From assembly GCA_937967375.1 (NCBI GenBank), contig CALCJF010000008.1, positions 1 through 64,000 of the forward strand: a stretch of DNA of 64,000 nt, in the 5' to 3' direction. Positions 35,724 to 43,704 of the stretch are shown in pieces. Numbering within the stretch: position 1 is the stretch's first letter; each line of letters begins with the position of its first letter. Source of the stretch: an uncultured Leucobacter sp. GTDB lineage: Bacteria > Actinomycetota > Actinomycetes > Actinomycetales > Microbacteriaceae. The notes under the pieces were generated by a model. That model searched no databases. It was not told the origin of the DNA and saw only the letters and a list, made by a program, of their open reading frames with translations. The position numbers were made by a program, and so were the translations under genes.

Positions 35724-35804
35724 GAGCGTCATAGAAGCGTGCGAGCGTCACCGATACGTGCAGTTTGTAAGTGTGACGCTCGCACGCTTCTATGACGTTC
35801 GGCG
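35724..35804. repeat. Palindromic intergenic repeat, copy 1
   Basis: Perfect 25-bp inverted repeat (35727-35751 with 35773-35797) with a 21-nt loop, flanked by GAGCG and TTCGGCG. It sits in the 307-base gap between the convergent acyltransferase and rplQ genes. The right half shares long stretches such as CTCGCACGCTTCTATGACG with related elements at 41957-42038 and 58315-58386. Confidence 0.85.
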
Positions 35805-35895
35805 AGATGTGTATGCGCTCGCGGGGACGTACGCGCCCGGACAGCCTCGCGACACCTGCTTCACTCCTCGCGCGGGCCACGGCTCCACACAACGC

Positions 35896-35930
35896 AAGAA
35901 CCCCGCCGCACAGTGTGCGACGGGGTTCTT
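35896..35930 (-). terminator. Terminator of the rplQ/rpoA operon
   Basis: A 17-bp inverted repeat with one mismatch, beginning AAGAACCCCG and ending CGGGGTTCTT with only a tiny loop, 24 nt after the rplQ stop. The - strand continues with a T-rich stretch. Confidence 0.82.
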
Positions 35931-35954
35931 ATCTGCTCGAAGAGCAGCAGAGAA

Positions 35955-36464
35955 TTACTTCTCTTCTGCGACCTCTGCAGCAACCTCGGCGGTCTCCTCA
36001 GCAGGGGCCTCCTCGGCTGCTGCCTCGACGACCTCTTCCTCAGCTGCTGCCTCGACGGGAGCGGCAGCTGCCTCTTCCTTCTTCGCGCGCTTCGGCTTCG
36101 GGTTCACGGGCTCGAGAACGAGCTCGATGATCGCCATGGGGGCGTTGTCACCCTTGCGGAAACCGGTCTTGATGATGCGGGTGTAGCCACCTTCGCGGTT
36201 CTCGACGAGGGGTGCGATCTCGGTGAAGAGCTCGTGCACGACCGACTTGTCGAGGATCGAACGCATCACGCGGCGGCGTGCGTGCAGGTCTCCGCGCTTT
36301 GCGAAGGTCACGAAACGCTCGGCCACGGGCTGCAGGCGCTTTGCCTTGGTCTCAGTGGTCTGGATGCGCTTGTGCTCGAAGAGCTGCGAAGCCATCTGGT
36401 TCAGCAGCAGGCGCTCGTGTGAGGGGCCGCCTCCGAGGCGGGGGCCCTTGTTGGGCTTAGGCAT
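35955..36464 (-). CDS. rplQ: 50S ribosomal protein L17
   Basis: L17 of 169 aa. The core runs from [20 protein letters not shown] to about residue 120 ([21 protein letters not shown]). The last 45 residues are a Lys/Ala-then-Glu-rich tail ([16 protein letters not shown] onward), a tail type seen in actinobacterial L17 and absent in the 120-aa proteins of other phyla. ATG at 36464; it follows rpoA by 45 nt and ends the ribosomal operon. Confidence 0.97.
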   Translation of the reverse strand: MPKPNKGPRLGGGPSHERLLLNQMASQLFEHKRIQTTETKAKRLQPVAERFVTFAKRGDLHARRRVMRSILDKSVVHELFTEIAPLVENREGGYTRIIKTGFRKGDNAPMAIIELVLEPVNPKPKRAKKEEAAAAPVEAAAEEEVVEAAAEEAPAEETAEVAAEVAEEK

Positions 36465-36509
36465 TGTGTACTCCGTTGAATAAAACTGGCCGCGAGGGCC
36501 TAAAAGAAA

Positions 36510-37496
36510 TTAGTTGGCGTCGTCTTCGTAGCTGTAGAACTGTGCACCGTCGAAGCCGGGCACGGCATCCTTCAGCGAAAGACCCATCTCGGTGAGCTTG
36601 TCGCGCACCTCGAACACCGACTTCTGGCCGAAGTTGCGGATGTTCATCAGCTGGGCCTCGCTGAGCGCTACGAGCTCGCTGACCGTGTTGATGCCTTCGC
36701 GCTTCAGGCAGTTGTAGCTGCGCACTGAGAGGTCGAGATCTTCGATCGGAATCGAGAGCTCGCCGTCGACGACGACCTCGGCGGGAGCCGGGCCGATCTC
36801 GACGCCCTCTGCGGCGGTGTTGAGCTCGCGAGCGAGACCGAACAGCTCGACCAGCGTCGAACCAGCCGAGGCGATTGCGTCGCGGGGGCTGATCGCGGGC
36901 TTGGTCTCGACATCGACCACAAGGCGGTCGAAGTCAGTGCGCTCACCGGCACGAGTTGCCTCGACACGGTAGGTCACCTTGAGCACCGGCGAGTAGATCG
37001 AGTCAACCGGAATGCGGCCGACCTCTGCGTCGTCGTTGCGGTTCTGTGCTGCCGAAACGTAGCCACGGCCACGCTCAATGGTGAGCTCAAGCTCAAACTG
37101 AGCCGAGTCACCGAGTGTCGCGATGACGAGCTCAGGGTTGTGCACCTCGACACCGGCCGGAGCTGAGATGTCTGCAGCGGTAACCTCGCCGGCGCCAGTC
37201 TTGCGCAGGTAAGCAGTGATGGGCTCGTCGTGCTCGCTCGAGACCACGAGATCCTTGATGTTCAAGATGATCTCGGTGACGTCTTCCGAGACACCCGCGA
37301 TCGTGGTGAACTCGTGAGCGACGCCCTCGAAGCGAACGCTGGTGACAGCGGCGCCGGGGATCGACGACAGCAGAGTACGACGCATCGAGTTGCCGAGCGT
37401 GTAGCCGAAGCCTGGCTCGAGTGGCTCGATCACGAAACGTGAGCGGTACTCAGAGATTGATTCTTCAGTCAGAGTGGGGCGCTGTGCAATGAGCAC
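36510..37496 (-). CDS. rpoA: DNA-directed RNA polymerase alpha subunit
   Basis: Alpha subunit of 328 aa. N-terminal dimerisation/assembly domain has [29 protein letters not shown] sequence at about residues 24-50. The C-terminal domain near 250-315 contains [17 protein letters not shown] and [16 protein letters not shown], which bind UP elements and activators. Start codon GTG 37496 with AAAGGAACC upstream. A 203-base spacer separates it from rpsK and contains a CGGAGGCC/GGCCTCCG dyad near 37672-37689 that might modulate read-through. Confidence 0.97.
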   Translation of the reverse strand: MLIAQRPTLTEESISEYRSRFVIEPLEPGFGYTLGNSMRRTLLSSIPGAAVTSVRFEGVAHEFTTIAGVSEDVTEIILNIKDLVVSSEHDEPITAYLRKTGAGEVTAADISAPAGVEVHNPELVIATLGDSAQFELELTIERGRGYVSAAQNRNDDAEVGRIPVDSIYSPVLKVTYRVEATRAGERTDFDRLVVDVETKPAISPRDAIASAGSTLVELFGLARELNTAAEGVEIGPAPAEVVVDGELSIPIEDLDLSVRSYNCLKREGINTVSELVALSEAQLMNIRNFGQKSVFEVRDKLTEMGLSLKDAVPGFDGAQFYSYEDDAN

Positions 37497-37699
37497 TGTG
37501 TTGGTTCCTTTCGCTGGAGTCCGCTATATGACTCATGCGGTGTTGAAGAAGGGATGGAACGAGAGCGGTCTGAACCGGCGGGGATCGAGTGCGTGACTCG
37601 ATCCCGGCCGGGCTACTGTCGCCGAGGTTCCAAGACCGATCCGATCACCGCGACCGGAGGTCGCAGTCATCGGAGGCCTCGGCCTCCGTGACAATAAAT

Positions 37700-38098
37700 T
37701 CAGACGCGGCGGCGCTTGGGCGGGCGGCAGCCGTTGTGGGTCTGCGGGGTGACGTCGGTGATCGACCCCACCTCGAGGCCTGCGGCCTGCAGCGAACGGA
37801 TCGCGGTCTCGCGACCCGATCCCGGACCCTTCACGAAGATGTCAACCTTCTTCATGCCGTGGTCCTGCGCCTTGCGAGCAGCGCTCTCGGCGGCGAGCTG
37901 TGCGGCGAACGGGGTCGACTTACGCGAGCCCTTGAAGCCGACGCCACCCGAAGATGCCCAGCTGATCACAGCACCGGTGGTGTCGGTGATCGAAACGATG
38001 GTGTTGTTGAAGGTCGACTTGATGTGGGCCTGGCCCACGACGACGTTCTTCTTGTCTTTGCGACGCGGCTTACGCGCCGCGGCCTTTGGTGCAGCCAT
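37700..38098 (-). CDS. rpsK: 30S ribosomal protein S11
   Basis: S11 of 132 aa. Typical stretches are [20 protein letters not shown] near residue 22, [21 protein letters not shown] near 50 and a C-terminal [12 protein letters not shown]. The ATG at 38098 is 41 nt after rpsM. Part of the infA-rpmJ-rpsM-rpsK-rpoA-rplQ transcript. Confidence 0.97.
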   Translation of the reverse strand: MAAPKAAARKPRRKDKKNVVVGQAHIKSTFNNTIVSITDTTGAVISWASSGGVGFKGSRKSTPFAAQLAAESAARKAQDHGMKKVDIFVKGPGSGRETAIRSLQAAGLEVGSITDVTPQTHNGCRPPKRRRV

Positions 38099-38139
38099 TG
38101 AGTATTCTCCTGAAAGCTATCTTGGTCGCGCTGACCGGG

Positions 38140-38508
38140 TTACTTCTTCTTACCGGCGACGGTGCGCTTCGGGCCCTTGCGGGTACGAGCGTTCGTCTTC
38201 GTGCGCTGACCGTGCACGGGCAGACCCTTGCGGTGGCGCAGACCCTGGTAGCTCCCGATCTCAACCTTGCGGCGAATGTCGGCTGCGACCTCGCGGCGAA
38301 GGTCACCCTCAACCTTGAAGTTCGCGTCGATGTAGTCGCGAAGCAGAACGAGCTGGTCGTCGGTCAGATCCTTGACGCGGATGCTGCCGTCGATACCGGT
38401 ATCGGCGAGGGTCTTTACGGCGCTGGTGCGTCCAACTCCGTAGATGTACGTGAGTGCAATCACCACGCGCTTATCGCGTGGGATGTCAACTCCGGCGAGA
38501 CGTGCCAT
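38140..38508 (-). CDS. rpsM: 30S ribosomal protein S13
   Basis: S13 of 122 aa, starting [20 protein letters not shown] and containing the IYGVGRTSA and [19 protein letters not shown] motifs; the tail [13 protein letters not shown] is typical. I chose the ATG at 38508, with AGGAGAG 6 nt upstream; an open extension of 19 codons upstream is not conserved in S13. Confidence 0.97.
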   Translation of the reverse strand: MARLAGVDIPRDKRVVIALTYIYGVGRTSAVKTLADTGIDGSIRVKDLTDDQLVLLRDYIDANFKVEGDLRREVAADIRRKVEIGSYQGLRHRKGLPVHGQRTKTNARTRKGPKRTVAGKKK

Positions 38509-38683
38509 GTTGGCTCTCCTTGGTGTTGTGGAGGTGTGGTGCGTATCGGGGGTTCGGGCCTCCACCCCGAGGTGTCCCCTGCCTCTTGCGAAACAGGTTC
38601 TTCGATGCGCTGGTATTTATTGAGTTGTCAAACGTTCGCGCTCAGATGAGCGCGCTGCTCGATTAGCCCTGGCTTTGCTTCGT

Positions 38684-38703
38684 CGTGATCGCTTGCGATC
38701 ACG
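38684..38703. other. Small hairpin between rpmJ and rpsM
   Basis: CGTGATCG and CGATCACG form a perfect 8-bp stem with a 4-nt loop in the 236-base spacer. It could be an attenuator or processing site inside the operon. Nothing else was recognised in this spacer. Confidence 0.4.
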
Positions 38704-38744
38704 AGCAATAAACGCAGCCGGGAGGCGCAAATAGCGACGGGGCT

Positions 38745-38861
38745 TTAGCCCTGGCGCTGTTTGTGCCTAGGGTTGCTCTTGCAGATCACCATGACACGGC
38801 CGTGGCGGCGGATCACCTTGCAGTGATCGCAGATCGGCTTGACGCTGGGGTTGACCTTCAT
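38745..38861 (-). CDS. rpmJ: 50S ribosomal protein L36
   Basis: Very short gene of 38 codons reading [17 protein letters not shown] and then [21 protein letters not shown] in two parts. The zinc-ribbon cysteines (CDHC and a later CKSNPRH) are intact, so this is a zinc-binding L36. It lies 64 nt after infA in the normal order infA-rpmJ-rpsM. The ATG at 38861 has AGGAACC just upstream. Confidence 0.96.
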   Translation of the reverse strand: MKVNPSVKPICDHCKVIRRHGRVMVICKSNPRHKQRQG

Positions 38862-38925
38862 TGCGGTTCCTAACTCGCTGTCCTCGTACCCACGGGATGC
38901 CGTGAGCCGTTACTTTTCGACAGGC

Positions 38926-39147
38926 TTACTTGTAGCGGTAGACGATCCGGCCGCGGGTCAGATCGTAGGGGGTCAGCTCCACGATGACGCGATCCTCCGG
39001 GAGGATGCGAATGTAGTGCTGACGCATCTTGCCCGAAATGTGGGCGAGCACTTTGTGTCCGTTGGTCAGCTCAACGCGGAACATCGCGTTGGGCAGAGCC
39101 TCGACAACCTGGCCCTCGATTTCGATGACGCCGTCTTTTTTGGCCAT
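38926..39147 (-). CDS. infA: Translation initiation factor IF-1
   Basis: IF-1 of 73 aa, an S1/OB-fold protein binding the ribosomal A site. Hallmark stretches are [40 protein letters not shown] and the end [14 protein letters not shown] at 39147 with a GAGG element upstream. It is the first gene of the block; the 189-base gap to the divergent phosphatase gene should carry the promoter, which I could not define. Confidence 0.97.
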   Translation of the reverse strand: MAKKDGVIEIEGQVVEALPNAMFRVELTNGHKVLAHISGKMRQHYIRILPEDRVIVELTPYDLTRGRIVYRYK

Positions 39148-39336
39148 ATCCTCTGTATCGCTTTAAGTAATTCTGTTGATCATGCGAGTGCTCAGCGCCA
39201 CGTTCGCGGAAACGCGAAAGCAGGCGCAAAGCACCAAAAGTCAATACTATACTCGGCTACCGCAAATTTTCAAGTGCGTTTTGCAAGCGTGTCTTGCGAT
39301 GATCCTGTACGGAACAGCGGCGCGTAGGCTCGTGTC

Positions 39337-40191
39337 ATGCCATCTTATGATCCCGCAGAACTCCCTTCGCTCGCCTCTCTCGCAGCTTCGGTCGCCCGAG
39401 ATGTTGGGGAGAGGATCCGCACAATGCGTGCGCAGGGGGTCGAGATCGCGAGTACGAAATCGAGCCTCGTCGACGTCGTGACCGCCGCAGACCGCGAGGC
39501 AGAACGGCTCGTCGCCGAGGCGCTCCGAGCCGCGAGACCGCAAGACGGCCTGCTTGGCGAGGAGGGGCTGAGCGCCCCCAGCCTCAGCGGAATCACCTGG
39601 GTGGTTGATCCCATCGACGGCACGGTCAACTATCTGTACGATCTGCCCTCGTATGCGGTCAGCATCGCGGCAACCGTCGAAGACGGCGCCCCGGGCACCA
39701 TGGCCGACGGGCGCAGGGCGGTCGCGGGCGCCGTCTATGTGCCGGCTCTCGACGAGTTGTTCACCGCGCACGAGGGTGGCGGCAGCGAGTTGAACGGGCG
39801 CCCGATTCGCGTCTCGGAGGCCGGGGAGCTCTCGCTCTCGCTCGTTGCCACCGGATTTGGCTATACGGTGGAGCGCCGAACCGAGCAGGCTGAAGTGGTG
39901 CGGCAGCTGATCCCACGCGTGCGAGACATTCGCCGAATGGGAGCTGCTGCGGTAGATCTCTGCAATCTTGCCGCAGGGCGGCTCGACGCGTACTACGAGC
40001 GTGGCCTGGCGCCCTGGGATTTTGCGGCGGGTGCGTTGATCGCGCGTGAAGCGGGAGCCGCGATCCTTTCGCTCGCTGAGCACGAACTGCCCGGCGAGCC
40101 GATGCTGATCGCCGGGCCTCCATCGCTCGCACGCGATCTCAGGGCCGAGATCCAGCTCGCCTATGAGTCACTGCCCGGAGCCGGCCGGTGA
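39337..40191 (+). CDS. Inositol monophosphatase family protein
   Basis: Mg-dependent phosphatase of 284 aa. Metal-binding motifs are GEEG near residue 72, DPIDGTVNYLYDLP near 90 and GLAPWDFAAGALIAREAGA near 225. Family members act on inositol-1-phosphate, histidinol phosphate, PAP or fructose bisphosphate, and sequence alone does not decide. It starts at ATG 39337 and overlaps the downstream glycosylase gene by 4 nt (GTGA), so the two are translated together. Confidence 0.93.
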   Translation: MPSYDPAELPSLASLAASVARDVGERIRTMRAQGVEIASTKSSLVDVVTAADREAERLVAEALRAARPQDGLLGEEGLSAPSLSGITWVVDPIDGTVNYLYDLPSYAVSIAATVEDGAPGTMADGRRAVAGAVYVPALDELFTAHEGGGSELNGRPIRVSEAGELSLSLVATGFGYTVERRTEQAEVVRQLIPRVRDIRRMGAAAVDLCNLAAGRLDAYYERGLAPWDFAAGALIAREAGAAILSLAEHELPGEPMLIAGPPSLARDLRAEIQLAYESLPGAGR

Positions 40192-41105
40192 TTCCAGCCG
40201 AAACCCTGCTGCGCACGAGAGGCCCGTACGACGCATCGGGCATGCTCGACTTTCTGACGGCGCACGCGGTGCCAGGCCGCGATCTCGTGCGCGGGGTGGG
40301 GCAGAACGAGAGCCTCGCATCGTCGCACGCGCTCGATGTGCCCGGTGGCACGGCTCTTGCTCATCTCGATTGGGCCGGGCTGCGTGAAGAGGGTGACGAG
40401 GTGTTGCTACCGGCGTGCTTCGAGTTGCCTCTTGCCACAGATCTCGAGGCCGCGACCGCCGTGCTGCGACGCGTGCTCGATTTCGACGCAGACCCACGTC
40501 GGATTGCAAGCACGCTCGGTTCAGATGCGAAGCTCGGCGCGCTCGTCGCGCGCAGGCCCGGGCTCAGAATGCCGGGCGCGCGCAACCCGCAGGAGTTCGC
40601 GCTCGGCACGGTGCTCGGGCAGCAGGTGTCTCTCGCGGCGGCGCGAACGCTGCAGGGCCGGCTCGCGGCACAGTTCGCGTGCGATCAGCCAGACGGTGCT
40701 GTCGCGACCGCTGGCTTCGTCTCGGCGCCGGATGTCGCCCGCATCGCCGCCACAGATGCAGCAGAGCTGCGCGAACGCATCGGGCTTACCACTGCCCGAG
40801 CCGAAACGCTGCGCACGCTGGCAACTGCGCTGGCAGACGGCCTAGATGTCGGACCTGCCGCGGATCACACCGCGACTCGCGCGCAGCTTTTGTCACTGCG
40901 CGGGATCGGCCCCTGGACTGCGGAAATTATCGCCATGCGGGCGATGCGAGACTTCGATGCCTATCCTGCGGGCGATCTGATCTTGCGACGTGTGCTCGGC
41001 ACCCGCACCGACCGCGCGACCCGGGTGCTCGCTGAGGACTGGCGCCCATACCGCGCCTATGCGACGCAGCATCTCTGGGCTGACTTTCTCGCCGGTTCGC
41101 AGTAG
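40188..41105 (+). CDS. DNA-3-methyladenine glycosylase 2 (AlkA-type)
   Basis: Base-excision repair glycosylase of 305 aa. An AlkA N-terminal-like domain (RGPYDASGMLDFL at the start) is followed by the HhH-GPD domain: LGTVLGQQVSLAAARTL near residue 140, hairpin-helix-hairpin LLSLRGIGPWTAEIIAMRAM near 230, and the catalytic Asp in AYPAGDLILRR near 265. It corresponds to the C-terminal part of actinobacterial Ada-AlkA fusions but lacks the Ada methyl-transfer and AraC domains. Start codon GTG at 40188 overlaps the phosphatase stop. Confidence 0.92.
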   Translation: MIPAETLLRTRGPYDASGMLDFLTAHAVPGRDLVRGVGQNESLASSHALDVPGGTALAHLDWAGLREEGDEVLLPACFELPLATDLEAATAVLRRVLDFDADPRRIASTLGSDAKLGALVARRPGLRMPGARNPQEFALGTVLGQQVSLAAARTLQGRLAAQFACDQPDGAVATAGFVSAPDVARIAATDAAELRERIGLTTARAETLRTLATALADGLDVGPAADHTATRAQLLSLRGIGPWTAEIIAMRAMRDFDAYPAGDLILRRVLGTRTDRATRVLAEDWRPYRAYATQHLWADFLAGSQ

Positions 41106-41117
41106 CGACCTGCAAAC

Positions 41118-41148
41118 TTCTGGTTATTGGAAATTCCAATAACCAGAA
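41118..41148. terminator. Bidirectional terminator, perfect 15-bp dyad
   Basis: TTCTGGTTATTGGAA and its exact complement are separated by a single base, abutting the trmB stop. It lies in a 43-base gap between convergent genes and is strikingly AT-rich for this DNA. Confidence 0.75.
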
Positions 41149-41901
41149 TCAGGCTCGACGGTAGGCGAGGTCGCGAATGTGGCGTCCCTTGTCGATGCCC
41201 TTCTGTTCGAAGGCGGTGAGCACGCGGCCCTCGAACCTCGGCGCCCACTCCCCCTCAAAGTCACGAGCAAAGTCCGGTGCTGCGTCGCAGACCTCGCGCA
41301 TCTGCTCGGCGTAGTCCTCCCAGTCCGTGGCGAGGCGCAGCACGCCGCCTCGGCGCAGGGCGCGCGCAGCGATCTTCATGAACCGCTTCGACACGAGGCG
41401 ACGCTTCTTGTGCCGCTCCTTCGCCCACGGGTCAGGGAAGAACACCCACAGCTCGTCTACCGAGCCCTCGGGCAGGGCGCGCTCGAGCACCTCAGGCGCA
41501 TTTGCCTCAACCATTTTGAGGTTGTCGGCGGCCGCCCATTCGGCGCGAATCATCGTGCGAGCGAGCCCTGCACGAAACACCTCGATCGCCAAGAAATCGC
41601 GCGCGGGGTGCTGCTCGGCAGCGTGCACGATCGCGTGCCCCTGGCCCGAACCGACCTCGACCGTGAGCGGCGCGGTGCGGCCGAAGACCTGCGCGGGGTC
41701 GACGCGCACCTCGTCAGCGACGCTCGTCGCTGCATGCCCGCGCGGCAGCTCAAGCAGAAAGCGCGGCCCGAGATCTGCCCATGCGCGCTCCTGCGAGGGA
41801 GTCATGCGCCCGCTACGGCGAACGAACGAAACCGGGTGATCGCGAAACGTGCGCGAGTCGAAACTTTTGACGGGCAGCGGCTGCTCAGGCGTTTCAGGCA
41901 T
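41149..41901 (-). CDS. trmB: tRNA (guanine-N7-)-methyltransferase TrmB
   Basis: SAM-dependent enzyme of 250 aa that makes m7G46 in tRNA. The SAM-binding VEVGSGQGHAIVHAAEQHP is near residue 82, and VFFPDPWAKERHKKRRLV near 155 is the TrmB signature. LATDWEDYAEQM is near 205. ATG at 41901. The N-terminal 60 residues are basic and variable. It stands alone, divergent from aroQ. Confidence 0.95.
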   Translation of the reverse strand: MPETPEQPLPVKSFDSRTFRDHPVSFVRRSGRMTPSQERAWADLGPRFLLELPRGHAATSVADEVRVDPAQVFGRTAPLTVEVGSGQGHAIVHAAEQHPARDFLAIEVFRAGLARTMIRAEWAAADNLKMVEANAPEVLERALPEGSVDELWVFFPDPWAKERHKKRRLVSKRFMKIAARALRRGGVLRLATDWEDYAEQMREVCDAAPDFARDFEGEWAPRFEGRVLTAFEQKGIDKGRHIRDLAYRRA

Positions 41902-41956
41902 TCCTCAAGCCTAAGCGATGGTGGAGCACAAGACATTCTTGTCGGCAGTCGCACAC

Positions 41957-42038
41957 GAGCGTCACCGATCCCTGCGAGCGTCATAGGAAATACCCGTTAG
42001 GAACTATGACGTTCGCACGCATCTATGACGTTCAGCGG
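41957..42038. repeat. Palindromic intergenic repeat, copy 2
   Basis: Related to the element at 35724-35804. Its right half matches about 27 of 30 positions of copy 1 (CGCACGC, CTATGACGTTC, AGCG). The left half has rearranged modules (GCGTCACCGAT, then GCGAGCGTCATAG). The best dyad is 41973-41986 with 42004-42017 (14 bp, one mismatch). It is in the 248-base trmB-aroQ gap. Confidence 0.8.
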
Positions 42039-42071
42039 AATAGCTCAATATGCAGGTGAAGGAGCGCGAAG

Positions 42072-42095
42072 GGCTGGTTGGCTAGCCAACCAGCC
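42072..42095. promoter_or_regulatory. Perfect 24-bp palindrome upstream of aroQ
   Basis: GGCTGGTTGGCT is followed at once by its exact reverse complement, without a loop, ending 54 nt before the aroQ start. It could be an operator for a dimeric regulator or a short hairpin. Confidence 0.6.
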
Positions 42096-42149
42096 AGGGC
42101 TCGATAACGACGTAGTGCCGCGCTGCAGGGCGAACGGTAGCATGGGGGC

Positions 42150-42590
42150 ATGACGCGACGCATGCTGCTGGTCAACGGTCCCAACCTCAATCTGCTCGGC
42201 GTGCGCGAGCCCAGCGTGTATGGCACCGACACGCTCGACGATGTAGTCGCTCTCGCCACGCGCACCGCCTCAGAGCACGGCTTCGGTCTGCGCGCGGTGC
42301 AGTCGAATCACGAGGGCGTGCTCGTCGATGCCATTCACGAAGCTCGCCTCGACTGCGAGGCGATCGTCATCAACCCTGGCGCCCTCACCCACACTTCGAT
42401 CGCCCTGCGCGACGCGCTCAGCGGTGTCAACCTGCTCGTTGCCGAAGTGCATCTCAGCAACGTGCACGCTCGCGAAGAGTTTCGCCACCACAGCTTCGTC
42501 TCACCGATCGCCGAGTTCGTGATCGCCGGCGCGGGCATTCAAGGCTACGAGTTCGCGGTGCGGCGCCTCGCGGCGCTACTGGGTGCCTGA
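42150..42590 (+). CDS. aroQ: Type II 3-dehydroquinate dehydratase
   Basis: Shikimate-pathway enzyme of 146 aa, dodecameric type II fold. The N-terminal [18 protein letters not shown] contains catalytic Arg19 and Tyr24. [17 protein letters not shown] near residue 75 and [17 protein letters not shown] near 100 (catalytic His) are present. ATG at 42150. It stands alone, away from other aro genes, with a perfect palindrome upstream. Confidence 0.97.
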   Translation: MTRRMLLVNGPNLNLLGVREPSVYGTDTLDDVVALATRTASEHGFGLRAVQSNHEGVLVDAIHEARLDCEAIVINPGALTHTSIALRDALSGVNLLVAEVHLSNVHAREEFRHHSFVSPIAEFVIAGAGIQGYEFAVRRLAALLGA

Positions 42591-42648
42591 CCAGACACAC
42601 AGTCGGTACCGCGGCACGACGACTCACACCGCAAGGTCGGCACACTGC

Positions 42649-43563
42649 TTACGGTGCGGTCGGAAAAATGTCGAAGAGCCCTGGATTGTGTGCGTGCACG
42701 AGCACGGCAAACACCACGGCATCGAACAGCAGGTGCACCGTCACCACATAGCCGAGTGATCGCGTGCGCAAAAAGATCACACCCTGCACGAGCGCGAACG
42801 GAATCGTGAGCAGCGGCCCCCAGGCGCGGTAGCCGAGCTCCCAGAGAAACGACACGAACACCACAGCCTGCAGCACGTTCGCGAGCCACGCAGGAAAGTG
42901 TCGAAGCAGCACCGCAAACACCGTGCAGATGAAGAACAGCTCGTCCCAGATGCCGACCGCCCCGACCCCGACGAAGAGGCGCGCGATGAGCTCGGGGCTG
43001 TCGACGATCGGCCAATTCCGGTAGACGCCTGAGCTGATGAAGTAGAACGGCAAAATCAGCCACCCGAGCACGAGCACCCCGGCGAGCCAGCCCCAATGCC
43101 ACGCGCCCCAGGGCTGCCGGGCTCGCCACGGAAACCCCGTCGCGCGATCCCGGTATACGAACCGCGAGATCAGATAGGGCACGAGCACCGCGCCGCCGAG
43201 CGCGAGCGTGAAGCGCGCCATCGCCCAGGTGTCGAGTTCGGCCGCAAGCGAGATAGTGCGCACGATGAGCAGGCCGATTGCTACAAGCGAGAGGTCACGC
43301 AGCAGCGACGGCGACGTATTGCTAGCGAAGGATCGCGCCTCCCCGTGCCGCCACGTGGGCTCGGGGGCATCACCTCTCGCGAATGAGCACACCCCGGCTT
43401 TGCGATCAGCAAGGTAGGCGCCGACGAGCCCAAACGCCAGGAGCAGCAGGCCAAAGAAAACCTGCTCAAGCACAAAGAACACCGGAGCCGAAAGCACCGT
43501 GAGCGCAGCCGCGGCGGTGTGCCACGGCCTCACGCCGATGCCCGGCGGCTGGGAACTCTTCAT
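42649..43563 (-). CDS. CPBP/Abi-like membrane protein with degenerate protease motif
   Basis: Integral membrane protein of about 304 aa with seven or eight hydrophobic segments. The C-terminal half resembles CPBP intramembrane proteases: WDELFFICTVFAVLL, FLWELGYRAWGPLLTIPFALVQG and HLLFDAVVF. The first motif, normally EExxxR, reads DELFFI, so one Glu and the Arg are missing; the His of the last motif remains. It may be an inactive or divergent family member. I chose the ATG at 43563 (GAGAG upstream); a GTG at 43587 is an alternative. Confidence 0.75.
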   Translation of the reverse strand: MKSSQPPGIGVRPWHTAAAALTVLSAPVFFVLEQVFFGLLLLAFGLVGAYLADRKAGVCSFARGDAPEPTWRHGEARSFASNTSPSLLRDLSLVAIGLLIVRTISLAAELDTWAMARFTLALGGAVLVPYLISRFVYRDRATGFPWRARQPWGAWHWGWLAGVLVLGWLILPFYFISSGVYRNWPIVDSPELIARLFVGVGAVGIWDELFFICTVFAVLLRHFPAWLANVLQAVVFVSFLWELGYRAWGPLLTIPFALVQGVIFLRTRSLGYVVTVHLLFDAVVFAVLVHAHNPGLFDIFPTAP

Positions 43564-43704
43564 GCTCTCAAGGCTAGCCAGACCCACCGACGTTTGGGGG
43601 CTTGTCGGCTCGGTGGTCCTCGCCCCGACTGCGCAGCAGAAGCCGCATCAAGGCGATCAGAAATGAAGAAACAAAATGTCGGCAGCCCCCAGTACGCTGT
43701 GACC

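Noticed and set aside
38663..38755. Partial duplication of the rpmJ 3' end (TTAGCCCTGGC occurs twice)
   Set aside because: Only 11 bases match, and the flanks are unrelated; not enough to claim duplication.
35724..42095. CRISPR-like array from the repeated palindromes
   Set aside because: The copies are kilobases apart, diverged, and have no regular spacers or cas genes.
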